Positions 62,927 through 64,000 of a stretch of DNA of 64,000 nt are shown piece after piece. Numbering within the stretch: position 1 is the first letter of the stretch; each line of letters starts with the position of its first letter. Made by a program: the position numbers and the translations under genes. Origin of the DNA: Rhizobium sp. 32-5/1 (lineage in GTDB: Bacteria > Pseudomonadota > Alphaproteobacteria > Rhizobiales > Rhizobiaceae); contig NZ_CP120638.1 in NCBI RefSeq assembly GCF_029537235.1, forward strand, positions 2,249,501-2,313,500. Direction: 5' to 3'. Under the pieces are notes generated by a model. The model was given only the letters and a program-made list of their open reading frames with translations, had not been told where the DNA came from and made no database searches.

Positions 62927-64000
62927 TGCATCAACCGGTCTTTTTCGAGTTCGGCGCCCGGACCAATTATTCCTTTCTCGAAGGGGCGGCGCCTGCGGAA
63001 GAAATGGTGGTCTACGCCCGGAAGATCGGCCTGGCCGGCCTCGGTATCGCCGATCGTAATACGGTTGCCGGCGTGGTGCGGGCACATGCCAAGGCGCGGT
63101 TTGAAAAGACTGTTTTTCAACCTGGCTCCCGGCTTGTCTTCGCTGACGGGACGCCTGATATTCTCGCCTATCCGCAAAATCGAAGGGGCTGGGGGCATCT
63201 TTGCCGGCTGCTCAGCACAGGCAACCTGCGCTCGAAGAAAGGGGCGTGCACGCTTTTTCTCGGGGATTTGTTCGCATGGCAGGACGATCTCCAGCTGGTT
63301 GTCATGCCGTCTCCGGGGTCGGTGGATTGCAAGAGCCTGCAAACCCTGCTGTTGAAACTGAAAGCCGTGGCCGGAACCCGGCTCTATCTCGGGCTTGTCC
63401 CGCGCTACGATGGCTGCGACCGTCATCATTTCGCAACGCTTGCCCAGCTTGCCGGCAAGCTCGGTGTTCGACTGCTGGCCACCAATGATGCGCTGTATCA
63501 CGATCCAAAATATCGTCCACTGGCGGATGTGGTGACGGCGATCCGCGAGCATCTGACGATCGCCAATGCCGGATTCCGATTGCAGGCGAATGCCGAGCGA
63601 CATCTGAAATCACCACGGGAGATGGCCCGGATCTTTCACGATTATCCGGATGCCATCAGCAATGCCGGCCGCTTTTTTCGTGGGCTATCCTTCACACTCG
63701 ATGAATTGAAACATCAATATCCCGACGAATCGGAAAATGGCAAAAGCCCGGCGGAGATGTTGAAAAGGCTGGTGCAGGAGGGGGCCGCGAGGCGCTATCC
63801 CAAGGGCACTCCGCCGAAGGTTCAGAAACAACTCGCCTATGAACTCGAACTTATCCATTTCAAGAAATACGAACCTTACTTCCTGACCGTGTACAAGCTT
63901 GTGAATTTTGCTCGAAGCAGGGATATCCTCTGTCAAGGGCGCGGCTCTGCCGCCAACTCCTCTGTCTGTTTCTGTCTTGGTGTTACGGAAGTCGATCCGC
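62926..64000 (+). CDS. dnaE2: Error-prone DNA polymerase DnaE2, N-terminal part (runs off the window)
   Basis: A C-family polymerase used in SOS translesion synthesis. The visible 358 codons stay open to the window edge. The PHP domain begins [19 protein letters not shown] and continues [17 protein letters not shown], then [19 protein letters not shown]. The start of the polymerase palm, [20 protein letters not shown], lies at the very end. ATG 62926 overlaps the imuB TGA. Third gene of the imuA-imuB-dnaE2 cassette. No frame breaks in this piece. Confidence 0.93.
   Translation, partial: MHQPVFFEFGARTNYSFLEGAAPAEEMVVYARKIGLAGLGIADRNTVAGVVRAHAKARFEKTVFQPGSRLVFADGTPDILAYPQNRRGWGHLCRLLSTGNLRSKKGACTLFLGDLFAWQDDLQLVVMPSPGSVDCKSLQTLLLKLKAVAGTRLYLGLVPRYDGCDRHHFATLAQLAGKLGVRLLATNDALYHDPKYRPLADVVTAIREHLTIANAGFRLQANAERHLKSPREMARIFHDYPDAISNAGRFFRGLSFTLDELKHQYPDESENGKSPAEMLKRLVQEGAARRYPKGTPPKVQKQLAYELELIHFKKYEPYFLTVYKLVNFARSRDILCQGRGSAANSSVCFCLGVTEVDP

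Overview
The window is a chromosomal, origin-proximal stretch from a Rhizobiaceae-like alphaproteobacterium (Rhizobium/Agrobacterium/Neorhizobium type). I infer this from gene order: gyrB, smr-mltA-tim44, secB, dnaQ-coaE-aroE-maf, PPDK regulator, then hemE-hemJ-rho-mnmE-mnmG-rsmG-parA-parB-holA-lptE-leuS, later purH, the ~1,600-residue NAD-glutamate dehydrogenase, leuB/leuD and imuA-imuB-dnaE2. The genes are dense, mostly GC-rich and core. I see no tRNA, rRNA, CRISPR, transposon or prophage.

Layout. 1-3.4 kb: catabolic hpcH-gabD operon and a nitroreductase. 3.4-13.6 kb: mostly minus-strand housekeeping genes (gyrB, XRE regulator, smr, mltA, Tim44-like, dnaQ-coaE-aroE-maf, PPDK regulator), with fxsA and secB on the plus strand. 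13.65-14.05 kb: a non-coding, AT-rich gap with DnaA boxes and GANTC sites, the probable oriC. 14-23 kb: plus-strand heme, rho, tRNA-modification and partition genes. A perfect parS lies in rsmG, with weaker copies from 12 to 50 kb. 23-34 kb: holA-lptE-leuS, yggS, prpE, trcR, acs, a nuclease and an SdhAF4-like gene. 34-48.5 kb: htpX-rsmB, a heparinase-II/III-like protein, purH, an MFS exporter, giant gdh, pdxY and carbonic anhydrase. 48.5-60.3 kb: EamA exporter, lytic transglycosylase, asd, MHS transporter, PAP2 phosphatase, leuB, a secreted Gly-Tyr-Lys-rich protein, ridA, leuD, a CitE-like lyase and a minimal metallopeptidase. 60.4-64 kb: the SOS mutasome cassette behind a LexA box.

The genes connect replication start (oriC, gyrB, dnaQ, holA), segregation (ParAB-parS) and induced mutagenesis (ImuA/ImuB/DnaE2) with central metabolism (acetate and propionate activation, glutamate catabolism, leucine, purine, heme, shikimate and diaminopimelate routes).

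The most striking oddity is 16 reading-frame breaks in 11 genes, nearly all explained by one base missing from a short homopolymer run. They fall only in genes I would class as dispensable. Sequencing undercalls are the simplest cause, but that distribution is not what random error predicts. I found no convincing new multi-gene system; the rest of interest is regulatory DNA and small uncharacterised proteins.
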